A program made the position numbers and the translations under genes. Of a DNA stretch of 9,411 bases, positions 1-7,248 are shown piece by piece. This stretch comes from Armatimonadota bacterium (GTDB taxonomy: Bacteria > Armatimonadota > Zipacnadia > Zipacnadales > FEN-943). Below the pieces are notes generated by a model. That model saw only the letters and a program-made list of their open reading frames with translations. It was not told the origin of the DNA and did no database searches. Within the stretch, counting starts at the first letter, position 1; every line of letters begins with the position of its first letter. The stretch spans positions 1 through 9,411 of the forward strand of contig JANZZA010000612.1 of assembly GCA_026419655.1 (NCBI GenBank). Reading direction: 5' to 3'.

Positions 1-2
1 GG

Positions 3-77
3 CGCCGAGTGTTCCGGGGTGTACTCAACCCCACAGGGCGACGACTTGAGCTTGCGCAGAAGGTCACCAAGCTATGA
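3..77 (+). CDS. Possible C-terminal tail of an upstream gene (partial)
   Basis: The frame starting at base 3 is open from the window edge and ends at TGA 75-77, giving about 24 residues that end in GRRLELAQKVTKL. The tail looks like an ordinary hydrophilic protein end and has many purine-first codons. No family can be named from so little. The other two frames are also open for a while (one to base 49, one to about base 126), so this choice rests on composition alone. The bases upstream of the window would settle it. Confidence 0.3.
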   Translation, partial: RRVFRGVLNPTGRRLELAQKVTKL

Positions 78-104
78 GGGGCGGCTGGCAAGAGCAGCAA
101 GAAG

Positions 105-135
105 AAGTTTGGGAAAAGGGGCCTGAGGGAGAACC
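105..135 (+). repeat. G-rich dispersed intergenic repeat, copy A
   Basis: The segment begins AAGTTTGGG and ends AGGGAGAACC. It closely matches the last 30 bases of the window (9382-9411): the first nine bases are identical, the middle G-run differs by one base in length, and 12 of the last 14 bases match. Both copies are on the + strand and lie downstream of a gene end. Similar G-rich intergenic repeats, often half of a long palindrome, are common in bacterial genomes (general knowledge). Here no complementary C-rich half follows, so copy A may be a decayed half. Confidence 0.6.
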
Positions 136-228
136 CTTATCACAGGGCTTGCCCCGGACCAACTTGCCGCAGTCTGCTGAAGTTCTCGCGTACGCGGGCA
201 AATAACCTCTAACGCTAGGAGCGCTGCC

Positions 229-1536
229 ATGCCATCTCTTAGAGTCGGCACCGCCTGGACGGACATCACGCCGCGGATAGGCGTGAGTATTCCTGGCTAT
301 TTTACTGACCGCAAAGCCGCGGACATTCTCGACCCCATCATGGCCAAGGCTCTCGTATTCGAGGCGGGCGGCACGAGTCTGGCTATTGTCGTTTGCGACC
401 TCATCGCACTGGTCAAGGAAGATACCGACCGGGCCAAGCAGCTAGCCGCTGACTTGACCGGCATCCCGCCGGAAAACATGATGATAGCGGCTACTCACAC
501 GCATTACGGCCCGGCAAGCATAACCGTTTTCAACACAGCCAAGGACGAAGAGTACTGCGATTTCATGGTACGGCGCATCGCGGACGCCGTGAGGCTGGCC
601 CAACTAAGGCTGCGGCCGGTGGTTGTTGCACACGCGTCTGGAGAAGTTGTCGGGGAATCCTTCAACCGCCGGTGGCTGATGAAGGACGGGCGCGTGGTCA
701 TGAATCCTGGCTACCTCAATCCTGACCGCGTCAAGCCCGTGGGGCCGGTAGACCGCGAGCTGGTGTTACTGGCGGCGATGACGCCAGAGGGCGAGCCGCA
801 CGCGGCGCTGATGAACTTTGCGCTGCATTACGTGGGCGGGCCGTACGACAACAGGATAAGCGCGGACTATTTCGGCGCTGCGACGGCAGCCCTACCACGG
901 ATGTGGGGCAAGGATTTCCTGGCCGTGCTGGCCAACGGCTGCTGCGGCGACATAAATAACTGCGACTTCGACCGCCGGCCACCTGACTATCCCCACCCCT
1001 TCTACCAAGCCCAGCGGGTTGGGGATGTGGTGGCAGCGGAAGCCTTCAAGACGTGGCGGCGCATCTGGGACTGGTCGGATGAGGCGACCCTGGCGGCTGC
1101 CAGCGATTATCCTCTTTTTCGTCGCCGGCACCCGACAGAAGATCAGCAACGCCAAATGGAAGAGCTGCTGGCCGGCCCACCGCAACCCGAAAACCCGCAG
1201 TGGATGTACGCAAATGAGTGGAAGCGTGTCATGGCCCTGCCGCAAGAGTGGCCTTTGCAAATCCAGGTCATGCGCATAGGCGACCTGGGTATCGTCGGCC
1301 TGCCAGGCGAGGTCTTCACAGAAATCGGCATGGCAATCAAGGCCCGTTCACCCTTCCCCCGGACGATGGTTATTGAGCTGGCCAACGACTGGGTGGGCTA
1401 TATTCCCACCGATAAGGCCCTGCAAGAGGGCAGCTACGAGACCGAGCTGGGCACCAATTCCATGGCGGCGCCTGGGACTGCCGACCAGTGGACAGAAGCA
1501 GCCGTAGCACTACTCACCCGGCTGGCGCAAGGTTAA
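229..1536 (+). CDS. Neutral/alkaline ceramidase-like N-terminal domain hydrolase
   Basis: The 435-residue protein resembles the N-terminal catalytic domain of neutral/alkaline ceramidases and many uncharacterised bacterial relatives. It opens with VGTAWTDITP, typical of the fold. Candidate zinc ligands are the histidines of ATHTHYGP (H90, H92) and H200 in MNFALHYVGG. A late acidic residue sits in LPGEVF (E361) and is followed by NDWVGYIPT. The stretch NGCCGD (236-241) aligns by eye with the QSNSGD-type segment that carries the catalytic serine in true ceramidases; the serine position is Cys239 here. The protein is also much shorter than full ceramidases (roughly 650-700 residues) and has no signal peptide, so it is probably cytoplasmic. 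Ceramide is therefore an unlikely substrate and the true one is unknown. The ATG at 229 follows AGGAG (217-221) at 7 bases. No operon partner is visible: the gene stands alone before a long gap. Confidence 0.85.
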   Translation: MPSLRVGTAWTDITPRIGVSIPGYFTDRKAADILDPIMAKALVFEAGGTSLAIVVCDLIALVKEDTDRAKQLAADLTGIPPENMMIAATHTHYGPASITVFNTAKDEEYCDFMVRRIADAVRLAQLRLRPVVVAHASGEVVGESFNRRWLMKDGRVVMNPGYLNPDRVKPVGPVDRELVLLAAMTPEGEPHAALMNFALHYVGGPYDNRISADYFGAATAALPRMWGKDFLAVLANGCCGDINNCDFDRRPPDYPHPFYQAQRVGDVVAAEAFKTWRRIWDWSDEATLAAASDYPLFRRRHPTEDQQRQMEELLAGPPQPENPQWMYANEWKRVMALPQEWPLQIQVMRIGDLGIVGLPGEVFTEIGMAIKARSPFPRTMVIELANDWVGYIPTDKALQEGSYETELGTNSMAAPGTADQWTEAAVALLTRLAQG

Positions 1537-1550
1537 CAGAAAACCCTAAA

Positions 1551-1671
1551 GAGACTGTTGCAAAACTCACCTGGACGCGGCTCCCAATCCGTCAACGGCA
1601 CACATTTATGCCGGCAAGTTATACTCCGAAGAAGCAGACCGCCCGTGAAAACAAGGTTTTGCAACGGTCTC
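1551..1671. mobile_element. 121-bp MITE-like element, copy 1
   Basis: The left end GAGACTGTTGCAAAAC (1551-1566) and right end GTTTTGCAACGGTCTC (1656-1671) are inverted repeats, 15 of 16 bases complementary, with a T-G wobble at the exception. The element is flanked by the direct repeat CCTAAA at 1545-1550 and 1671-1676, which looks like a target-site duplication; the terminal C is shared with the right repeat. A small hairpin lies inside (CGGCA 1596-1600 with TGCCG 1609-1613). No reading frame inside could encode a transposase. It starts 14 bases after the stop of the ceramidase-like gene. The core ACTGTTGCAAA resembles the IS6/IS26 terminal repeat as I remember it, but that family makes 8-bp duplications, so the parent is unresolved. 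It could also act as a transcript-end hairpin. Confidence 0.7.
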
Positions 1672-1702
1672 CTAAAGGAGCTGGGGAAGATCCGTTTATC
1701 GG

Positions 1703-1734
1703 GTGACTGCTGCAAAAGCCATCTCAGCGGTCAC
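1703..1734. repeat. 32-base hairpin built from the element end sequences
   Basis: GTGACTGCTG (1703-1712) pairs with CAGCGGTCAC (1725-1734): nine Watson-Crick pairs plus one wobble around a 12-base loop. The left arm and loop (1703-1723) match the left end of the element at 7249 in all but two bases and one inserted G. The right arm matches the right end of copy 1 in 8 of 10 bases. It therefore looks like both ends of the element family joined with the middle lost. No flanking direct repeat is visible. An A-rich run follows on the + strand and no T-run follows on either strand, so it is not a standard intrinsic terminator. Confidence 0.55.
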
Positions 1735-1940
1735 AAAAATAAGCGAAAATAAAGGGTCGAGGGCACAGCATTGTACGCTTTGCGCACCTCCAATGGGGCT
1801 GCACCAGCTTCTGCGATAACCACCTTGGCGACGGCCCTTGAAGAGGACTCTCGCGCACCCTCTTCTCGAACTTTACCTGTCCTGTCCCCACCGCGCACGA
1901 TGTTCTCGGCGATTGTGTCCAGCGCCGCCCGGCGCGACCT
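1731..1940 (-). pseudogene. Possible minus-strand gene remnant
   Basis: On the minus strand a frame is open from just after an in-frame TAG (1941-1943) down to a TGA at 1731-1733, about 69 codons. It includes the stretches LDTIAENIVRGGDRTG and AVAKVVIAEAGAAPLEVRK, which look like normal helical protein. Across 1764-1919, 42 of 52 codons begin with a purine by my hand count, as in real genes. No ATG start with a ribosome site is visible, and the frame runs into a stop upstream. I recognise no family. It could be the 3' end of a decayed gene or a chance open frame. The complementary + frame shows no such bias. Confidence 0.22.
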
Positions 1941-2049
1941 CTACAAACCGGCAACCGACAGAAACTTTCCCTTGATAGGGACCGCGCGGACGCCTGTGCA
2001 ACTGGGAAACCGCAAAGCAGGTGATAGCAGTCGCACCAAAGATGACAAC

Positions 2050-2078
2050 GTGACCAAGAGGTGGAAGTCGGATAGAAT
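2050..2078 (+). promoter_or_regulatory. Candidate sigma-70-type promoter of the lpt operon
   Basis: GTGACC (2050-2055, 4 of 6 to TTGACA) and TAGAAT (2073-2078, 5 of 6 to TATAAT) are separated by exactly 17 bases. Transcription would begin near 2085, about 45 bases before the lptC start. This is the best -35/-10 pair I found in the gap by eye. The organism's promoter consensus is unknown, so confidence is moderate. Confidence 0.4.
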
Positions 2079-2128
2079 GACGCCAGCGGTACACGGTCCT
2101 GGGCTGGAGGCAAGGGTTGTGACGGCCA

Positions 2129-2707
2129 ATGCAGCGAAGCGTAGTAGTTGTGCTCGTGCTGGTAGCCATCGCAGCGGCCGCCCTGCTGTGGTGGGCACAG
2201 CAGCCCGCGCCAGAAAAGGCTGCGGCCCAGCCTGGCAGCAACAGTAGTCGAGCTGGCCAAGCGCCTGCGGTATCTGGCCCGTCGGTTGAAGCCCGCGGCG
2301 CTGAAATCGAGCAAAAGGACAAAACCGGCAAGGTACTCTGGAAGCTCAAAATCTCTGGCACCTTCACAACGGATAAGGCTTTGGGGTCTGTTAAGGGTAA
2401 GGATGTACAGTGGGACCTTGTCCAAGCGGGCCAAAAAACCTGGCGGGCAGTGGCGCCGGACATTGAGGTGAACTATGCTGCGCGGCACATAAAGTTCCCT
2501 TCGGGCGCCAGAATGGCTGCCTCGGACGGTTCCATGTCCTTCGAAGCCGGCCGGATCGAATACCAGATGGACAGCGGCAAGATAGTTTGCTCGGGCCGGC
2601 CGACCATGAAGCTGCGCAGCGGGCATGTCCGGGCGACGGAATTTGTGGTTGATACGCAGCGGCATATCGTCTCGGCCCGCGCAGTTAGGGCGCGGTACAC
2701 ACGCTAG
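2129..2707 (+). CDS. lptC: LPS export system protein LptC-like, membrane anchored
   Basis: The 192-residue protein has one N-terminal membrane segment (about residues 4-22, rich in Val, Ala and Leu), then a low-complexity linker rich in Ala, Pro, Ser and Gly (about 23-50). A beta-rich domain follows with the repeating pattern expected of the LptC/OstA beta-jellyroll (GKVLWKLKI, then alternating hydrophobic strands to the end). LptC sits on the inner membrane and passes LPS from the LptB-F-G complex to LptA. Sequence conservation in this family is low, so the call rests on architecture plus position directly before lptA and lptB. The ATG at 2129 is the first possible ATG after an in-frame stop at 2120-2122. 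The ribosome site is weak (AAGGG at 2112-2116, 12 bases away). A 75-base gap separates it from lptA. Confidence 0.8.
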   Translation: MQRSVVVVLVLVAIAAAALLWWAQQPAPEKAAAQPGSNSSRAGQAPAVSGPSVEARGAEIEQKDKTGKVLWKLKISGTFTTDKALGSVKGKDVQWDLVQAGQKTWRAVAPDIEVNYAARHIKFPSGARMAASDGSMSFEAGRIEYQMDSGKIVCSGRPTMKLRSGHVRATEFVVDTQRHIVSARAVRARYTR

Positions 2708-2767
2708 ATAGAAGCTTTCATAGATATCCGATGCTGGCAGCGCACTGTGAGGGCCACTAAACATACC

Positions 2768-2775
2768 AAGGGTGA
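2768..2775 (+). promoter_or_regulatory. Ribosome binding site that decides the lptA start
   Basis: AAGGGTGA lies 7 bases before ATG 2783. An in-frame GTG at 2747 would add 12 polar residues before the signal peptide and has no such site upstream, so ATG 2783 is preferred. Confidence 0.65.
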
Positions 2776-2782
2776 CTCGACC

Positions 2783-3337
2783 ATGAGCAAGCAGCGGTGG
2801 ATAGGCTGGGTCCTGATAGCGGTCGCCGCCGCAGCCGCCTGGGGACAGGCTCAGAAGCGGACGCGCACTGCCGAGGTTTCTGCTGACGACATGGTGTTCA
2901 AGTGGGACACCAACCAGTTTGAGTTCAGCGGCAACTGCGTACTGGAGGTAAGCGGGCCGAACCAGGCCACCATCACGGCGCCGCGCATGTCCCTTCAGCT
3001 CACCGCCGATGGCCGAGCCATCAAGTTCTTGAAGGCTACCGGGCCGCTACGCACGACGGTGGTCACTGCCCCCGACAGCCAGGGCTTCAAGCGCCGCATT
3101 GTGGCTACCGCCAGCAAGTATGCCACTTATGTTGAGGTGGACCAGGTAGTGGAAATGGTTGGGGATGCGCAGGCGGACATGATCACGCTCCCTGAGAAAC
3201 CTGACTCGCCTAAAGCTCACTTCGCAGGGGATATGCTTCGCCTTAGCCTCAAGTCGGGTGAGCTGAGCGCCAAACGGGTCAGGATACGTGTAGAAGGCGA
3301 ACTTGGGGTACCTGCACCTAAGCAGGGGGAACAGTAA
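2783..3337 (+). CDS. lptA: Periplasmic LPS-transport protein LptA (OstA-like)
   Basis: The mature part is a single OstA-type beta-jellyroll domain (about residues 27-170), the unit that stacks to form the periplasmic bridge carrying LPS to LptD. The 184-residue precursor starts MSKQRW, followed by a hydrophobic segment (about residues 7-20) and a likely cleavage region near AWGQA, so it should be exported. The domain starts AEVSADDMVFKW and has the expected run of strands (FEFSGNCVLEVSG, AKRVRIRVEG). Length is close to that of E. coli LptA (about 185 residues). Only six bases separate its stop from the lptB start, so the two are surely co-transcribed. The tail (APKQGEQ) is hydrophilic. Confidence 0.85.
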   Translation: MSKQRWIGWVLIAVAAAAAWGQAQKRTRTAEVSADDMVFKWDTNQFEFSGNCVLEVSGPNQATITAPRMSLQLTADGRAIKFLKATGPLRTTVVTAPDSQGFKRRIVATASKYATYVEVDQVVEMVGDAQADMITLPEKPDSPKAHFAGDMLRLSLKSGELSAKRVRIRVEGELGVPAPKQGEQ

Positions 3338-3343
3338 CAGTCC

Positions 3344-4063
3344 ATGGCCCTAGTTGCCCGAGGTTTAGTGAAAAGCTATGGCGGACGCCGGGTGGTGGAC
3401 GGCGTGGACATAGAGGTGGAACGCGGCGAAGTGGTGGGGCTGCTGGGGCCAAACGGAGCCGGAAAGACGACAACCTTCTACCTGGTGCTGGGGCTGGTCC
3501 GGGCCGATGCTGGGGAAATACTACTCGACGGCAGAGACATCTCCCGGCTCCCAATGCACCTTCGGTGCCGCCAGGGCATCGGATACCTCGCTCAGGAACC
3601 CTCAGTGTTCCGGCGCCTGTCGGTGCGCGACAACCTGCTGTTGGTACTGGAGCTGCAGGGGCTGCCGCGAGCCGAGAGATATAAGCGAGCTGACGAACTA
3701 ATGCAGCGCCTGCAGATAGACCACCTGGCGGACACGCCTGGTGGTGTGCTCAGTGGTGGGGAGCGGCGCAGGGTGGAGATTGCCCGGGCTCTGTGCACCT
3801 CGCCGTCCTTCGTGCTTCTTGACGAGCCTTTCACGGGCGTTGACCCCATCGCCATTGACGAGATCCGCACCCTTATCCATGGCCTGCAGTCCGACGAAAT
3901 TGGCATTCTCATCACCGACCACAACGTCCGGGAAACCCTCTCCATTACTGACCGGGCTTATATCATCTCCGAGGGACGTATCCGCACCCATGGGCCGTCA
4001 GACCAACTGCCGAATGACCCCATCGCCCGCAAGTATTACCTGGGCGAGCGCTTCCAGATGTAG
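3344..4063 (+). CDS. lptB: LPS export ABC transporter ATP-binding protein LptB
   Basis: This is the cytoplasmic ATPase that powers LPS extraction. All nucleotide-binding motifs are intact in the 239-residue protein: A-loop Tyr12, Walker A GPNGAGKTT (35-43), Q-loop Gln84, signature LSGGE (136-140), Walker B FVLLDE (156-161) with catalytic Glu161, D-loop GVDP (165-168) and switch His193. The length matches E. coli LptB (241 residues). The signature continues into GGERRRVEIARAL, the form characteristic of the LptB branch. It follows lptA by six bases and precedes the permease by nine, as expected for an LptB-F-G complex. The ATG at 3344 has only a distant G-rich site (GGGGA 3326-3330), so translation may be coupled to lptA. 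Confidence 0.96.
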   Translation: MALVARGLVKSYGGRRVVDGVDIEVERGEVVGLLGPNGAGKTTTFYLVLGLVRADAGEILLDGRDISRLPMHLRCRQGIGYLAQEPSVFRRLSVRDNLLLVLELQGLPRAERYKRADELMQRLQIDHLADTPGGVLSGGERRRVEIARALCTSPSFVLLDEPFTGVDPIAIDEIRTLIHGLQSDEIGILITDHNVRETLSITDRAYIISEGRIRTHGPSDQLPNDPIARKYYLGERFQM

Positions 4064-4072
4064 GCCGCGGCC

Positions 4073-5158
4073 ATGCGAAAACTGGACTGGTATACCTTGA
4101 CGGAATTCGCCGGGCCGTTTGTTTTCGGCGTGGGCGTGTTTTTCTTGCTGCTGGTGGGGATAACCCTGCTGCCAGACGCTCTGAAAATGATGGTGCGCGA
4201 GAAGGTGCCATGGGCCGTAGGGACGCAGGTCATTCTCTACAGGGTCCCGATGCTGTTGGCCTTGACGGTTCCTATGGCCGCCATGTTCGCCAGTCTCATG
4301 TGTTTCAGCCGGCTGAGCGGAGATGGAGAAGTGGTGGCGATGCGGTGTGCGGGGGTGCCGGTGCATACCATCGTGCGGGCAGTGCTCGCGGCAGGGGCCA
4401 TCATTTCGGCGGTTATGTGCCTGCTGAGCCACAGTTTAGCACCCGCTTCTAACCACCGCGCCCGCCGCATCCTGGACGAATACCGCAAGCTGGAGCGCGG
4501 AACTCAGCACGTGGTACTGCGTATCCCTAGCCAGGGAATGCCGGAGCGGGTTGTCTACATAACAGAGCTGGATCTGCGAGCTCGCGAAGTCCGAGGGCTC
4601 TGGATCCTGGAATTCCGCGATGGACAGCCGTGGCAGAGTCTGTTTGCCAAGCGGGGCTACTGGGACGGGAAAGATTGGGTATTAGAGAAGGTCGAACATT
4701 CCCGGATGACACAAGAGGGCCTGCGTACGGAGCGGATACAGAGGGTGAGCTTCGACCTGGGTCGGACACCAGAAGACCTGGAGCGGATTGAATTCGGCAC
4801 CGATGAGCTAACCACAGCCGAACTGCTAAGGGAGCTGGAAGTAGCCGAGCAGAGAAAGCCCCGCGACTGGGCGCGGGGGGCGGAGATACGCATGGAGATA
4901 GCCGGGCGATGGGCCGTGCCCTGGGCGGTACTGGGATTTGCCATGGTTGGCGCGGTTCTCGGAATCCGGCCCCACCGGACTACCAGGGGCGTAGCCCTGG
5001 GTGTTTCCCTGGCCATCATACTGGTTTACTACCTGGTGCTCCACACGATGTCAATTCTGGCCGAACAGGGCAAACTACCGGCAGCCCTGTGCGCGTGGAC
5101 GCCCAATGCAGCCTTATACGCGGTAGGGCTGGCCGGCCTCCTCAGCAGCGACAAATAA
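4073..5158 (+). CDS. LPS export permease, LptF/LptG (YjgP/YjgQ) family
   Basis: The 361-residue protein has the family layout: three N-terminal membrane segments (about 14-34, 54-78, 100-122), a soluble periplasmic domain (about 123-270) and three C-terminal membrane segments (about 275-295, 303-325, 335-355). The cytoplasmic loop after the second segment contains SGDGEVVAMRCAGVP, matching the conserved coupling region that contacts LptB. Only one such gene is present here. Proteobacteria use an LptF-LptG pair; a single copy could form a homodimer or have a partner elsewhere, so I do not choose between lptF and lptG. The ATG at 4073 lies nine bases after the lptB stop with no clear ribosome site, pointing to translational coupling. 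Confidence 0.93.
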   Translation: MRKLDWYTLTEFAGPFVFGVGVFFLLLVGITLLPDALKMMVREKVPWAVGTQVILYRVPMLLALTVPMAAMFASLMCFSRLSGDGEVVAMRCAGVPVHTIVRAVLAAGAIISAVMCLLSHSLAPASNHRARRILDEYRKLERGTQHVVLRIPSQGMPERVVYITELDLRAREVRGLWILEFRDGQPWQSLFAKRGYWDGKDWVLEKVEHSRMTQEGLRTERIQRVSFDLGRTPEDLERIEFGTDELTTAELLRELEVAEQRKPRDWARGAEIRMEIAGRWAVPWAVLGFAMVGAVLGIRPHRTTRGVALGVSLAIILVYYLVLHTMSILAEQGKLPAALCAWTPNAALYAVGLAGLLSSDK

Positions 5159-5174
5159 AGGACAGCAGTAAGCG

Positions 5175-6803
5175 ATGAACGTCTTTCTGCTGATAACGCT
5201 GATAGGTTTACCCATAGCCGGAGCAGTCATTGCCTGGCTGGGAGACCTCATCGGCTATCGGGTCGGCAAGTCGCGGCGGACGGTCTTCGGGCTACGGCCG
5301 AGGACAACCGCCCGACTCATCGGCGTAGTCGTCGGAGCCGTCTTACCACTGCTCGGCCTTGGCATGGCCGCCGTCGGTAGCCAGCAAGTACGTACAGCAT
5401 TGCTGCATCTTCAGGACATCCAGCAACGCAACCGCGAGCTGGCCATGGAGACTGAGAAGTTGCTCGACGACCAAAAACGACTGCGAGAGGAAGCCAAAAA
5501 GGCGTCCACGGCAGCAGAAGAAGCACGACGGGAGGCATCGGCAGCTCGCGGCCAGCTAAACGAAGCCCAGCAGCAGCTCGACGCCCTGGAAGGTCAACTG
5601 TCGCAAGCGCAGCGAGGGCTGTCGCAAGTCCGCTCACAACTGTCCACGGCCCGCAAGACCCTGGCCCAAGCACATCAGCGCCTAGCCGCTCTTCAGCAGC
5701 AGCGCGATTCGCTCCAGCAGCGCGTCAGAAACCTCCAAGCCGAGGCCAAGAGACTTTCCGACAAGCTCGCTTTAGCCGATCAGCAGGCCCGGAAGATTGA
5801 GCAAGAGCGGCTGGCAGCCCTGGCCAGGCTGCGGGAGACAACTCAAAAACTATCTGAAGCGGAAGCCAGACGCGACGCTGCCCTGGGAGAAGCGGAAAAG
5901 CTCCGTGCCGAAGCCGATGAGCTCAGGGCGGCGGTGGCTGACCTGGAGCGGCAGCGCCAGCAGTTGGCCAATGAAACGGAGTTGTATAAGCGCCGCCTGA
6001 GTGAAACGACGAGCGAACTGGAAGCTCAGCAGAAGAAGTTAGCCGACGCCGAGCGACAGGTGAGGGCGGCCGGCGAGTATCTGGAACGACTGCGGGCAGA
6101 GTTCGCGCGGCGGCTGGCTGAGGAGCGGCTGATCGAAGAAAGTCCTGTGGTCATAGAGCCAGGTGAGGAAATCGTGCGTGCCACCGTATCGGCGCGCCAG
6201 ACGCGGGACCAACTGGAAGCAACTTTGGCCGAGACCATGGTGCTGGCAAATCAGGCGGCGGTACTGCGAGGTGTAGTGCCGGACGCTCGTGGTAAGGCGT
6301 TAATTTTGGTACGGCCCTTACCTCCGCGAGCCGTGCCGGGAGAGCGGCTGGACGAAGAGGACATTATCTACGGCGTCGCTGAACGCATGCTTTCGTCCGG
6401 TGAGGAAAGCTTTTTGGTCCTGGTGCGCTCTTTAGAGCGCCATTTTGCGGCCGAACGGCGTCCCCTGATGGTCGAAATGCGCATCACACCCGACAAGGTG
6501 CGTTTCCGCGCCAATGAGGTGATCCTGACGCTGCGGTTTGAGGCTGGAGTGGCGGGGGCGGAGGTGCTCCGGCGACTGTTGGGTCTGCGTACACGTCTTC
6601 GAGAAATTGCTCAGGACCGGGGCTTGCTGCCGGACCCACGCACGGGCGAATACGGGGTGTTACTAGCCGACCAGATGCTGGAAGCCGTGGAGCGCGTGTC
6701 TAAGGCAAAAACCCCCACAGAACTTCGGGTGCTGGCGGCGCGAGACGTAAGAACAGCCGAACCTCTAGCGGTTAACCTGGAGGTCAGGGCAGTCCGTGGC
6801 TGA
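5175..6803 (+). CDS. DUF3084-type membrane-anchored coiled-coil protein
   Basis: The 542-residue protein begins with two membrane segments (about residues 3-24 and 47-68) joined by a short basic loop (GKSRRTVFGLRPRTTARL). A very long coiled coil follows (about 75-310), dominated by Ala, Glu, Gln, Arg and Leu heptads. A globular C-terminal domain (about 315-542) resembles DUF3084, a family known mainly from cyanobacteria and relatives. No catalytic motif is visible. It lies 16 bases after the LPS permease and overlaps the next gene by eight bases, so it belongs to the lpt operon; a structural or scaffolding role in the envelope is an inference only. The loop between the membrane segments should be cytoplasmic by the positive-inside rule, placing the coiled coil in the periplasm, but this is not certain. 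A weak AAGGA (5158-5162) precedes ATG 5175. Confidence 0.8.
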   Translation: MNVFLLITLIGLPIAGAVIAWLGDLIGYRVGKSRRTVFGLRPRTTARLIGVVVGAVLPLLGLGMAAVGSQQVRTALLHLQDIQQRNRELAMETEKLLDDQKRLREEAKKASTAAEEARREASAARGQLNEAQQQLDALEGQLSQAQRGLSQVRSQLSTARKTLAQAHQRLAALQQQRDSLQQRVRNLQAEAKRLSDKLALADQQARKIEQERLAALARLRETTQKLSEAEARRDAALGEAEKLRAEADELRAAVADLERQRQQLANETELYKRRLSETTSELEAQQKKLADAERQVRAAGEYLERLRAEFARRLAEERLIEESPVVIEPGEEIVRATVSARQTRDQLEATLAETMVLANQAAVLRGVVPDARGKALILVRPLPPRAVPGERLDEEDIIYGVAERMLSSGEESFLVLVRSLERHFAAERRPLMVEMRITPDKVRFRANEVILTLRFEAGVAGAEVLRRLLGLRTRLREIAQDRGLLPDPRTGEYGVLLADQMLEAVERVSKAKTPTELRVLAARDVRTAEPLAVNLEVRAVRG

Positions 6804-7221
6804 GCAAGCCCAGGAATGTAAGCCCTTCCTCGCGATAGACCCGGGAACGGGCAAATGTGGGGTTGCACTCCTGTCGCCGGAGGGGGAGGCCATCAAGCGA
6901 ACCGTCGCTGCCGTGGAAGAACTGGCGAAATTGGTCAGCGAATGGGGTGGACGGGAGCTGACGGTCGTTCTTGGCATGGGCACGGGCTATCAGCGAGCCG
7001 CCGCAGCACTCAAGGAGGCAGGCGTAGAGCACATAGAGCTGGTCGAGGAAGCACGAACCAGTTTGCAGGCACGACAGCTATACTGGGAAGCTCACCCGCC
7101 GCGGGGCTGGCGGCGACTGATACCGCGAGGTCTTCTGGTCCCGCCGGTGCCGGTGGATGACTGGGCAGCCGTCGCCCTGGGCCGAGCATGGCTAGCTCAG
7201 AACAGGTTGCAGTCGTCGTGA
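6796..7221 (+). CDS. RuvC/YqgF-like RNase H-fold protein
   Basis: The 141-residue protein has the RNase H-fold layout of the YqgF (pre-16S rRNA nuclease) and RuvC superfamily. The first strand carries LAIDPGTGKCGVAL with Asp15. A middle acidic pair (Glu84-Glu85) lies in ELVEEARTSLQAR, and a C-terminal acidic pair (Asp121-Asp122) in VPVDDWAAVALG. These would supply metal-binding residues, so a nuclease is plausible, on RNA or branched DNA. It is not a standard RuvC (about 170 residues) nor close to classical YqgF. In cyanobacteria I recall such a gene beside DUF3084. It starts at GTG 6796 inside the end of the DUF3084 gene (eight-base overlap), with GGAGGT at 6779-6784, so translation is coupled. 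Confidence 0.75.
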   Translation: MAEQAQECKPFLAIDPGTGKCGVALLSPEGEAIKRTVAAVEELAKLVSEWGGRELTVVLGMGTGYQRAAAALKEAGVEHIELVEEARTSLQARQLYWEAHPPRGWRRLIPRGLLVPPVPVDDWAAVALGRAWLAQNRLQSS

Positions 7222-7248
7222 CCCAGAAGGCTTGCCAAAGTATCTCGT

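Noticed and set aside
187..196. Ten-base perfect palindrome CGCGTACGCG before the first gene
   Set aside because: Isolated and short; palindromes of this size are expected in GC-rich DNA, and no second copy supports an operator.
892..1260. Minus-strand frame of 122 codons inside the ceramidase-like gene
   Set aside because: It is a shadow of the well-supported + strand gene, with no start signal or domain features.
1551..1671. Reading the element as the transcription terminator of the ceramidase-like gene
   Set aside because: The pairing arms are about 90 bases apart and no T-run follows, and the flanking direct repeats are better explained by insertion. A secondary terminator role cannot be excluded.
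1771..2247. Plus-strand open frame of 158 codons in the gap running into lptC
   Set aside because: It begins with TTG without a ribosome site, overlaps the lptC start in another frame, and lacks the purine-first bias seen on the opposite strand.
1724..2764. Long minus-strand open frame of 346 codons across the gap and all of lptC
   Set aside because: It is antisense to a convincing lptC, its translation is rich in Arg, Pro, Cys and His with no domain-like pattern, and no ribosome site precedes it. GC-rich DNA often leaves such frames open.
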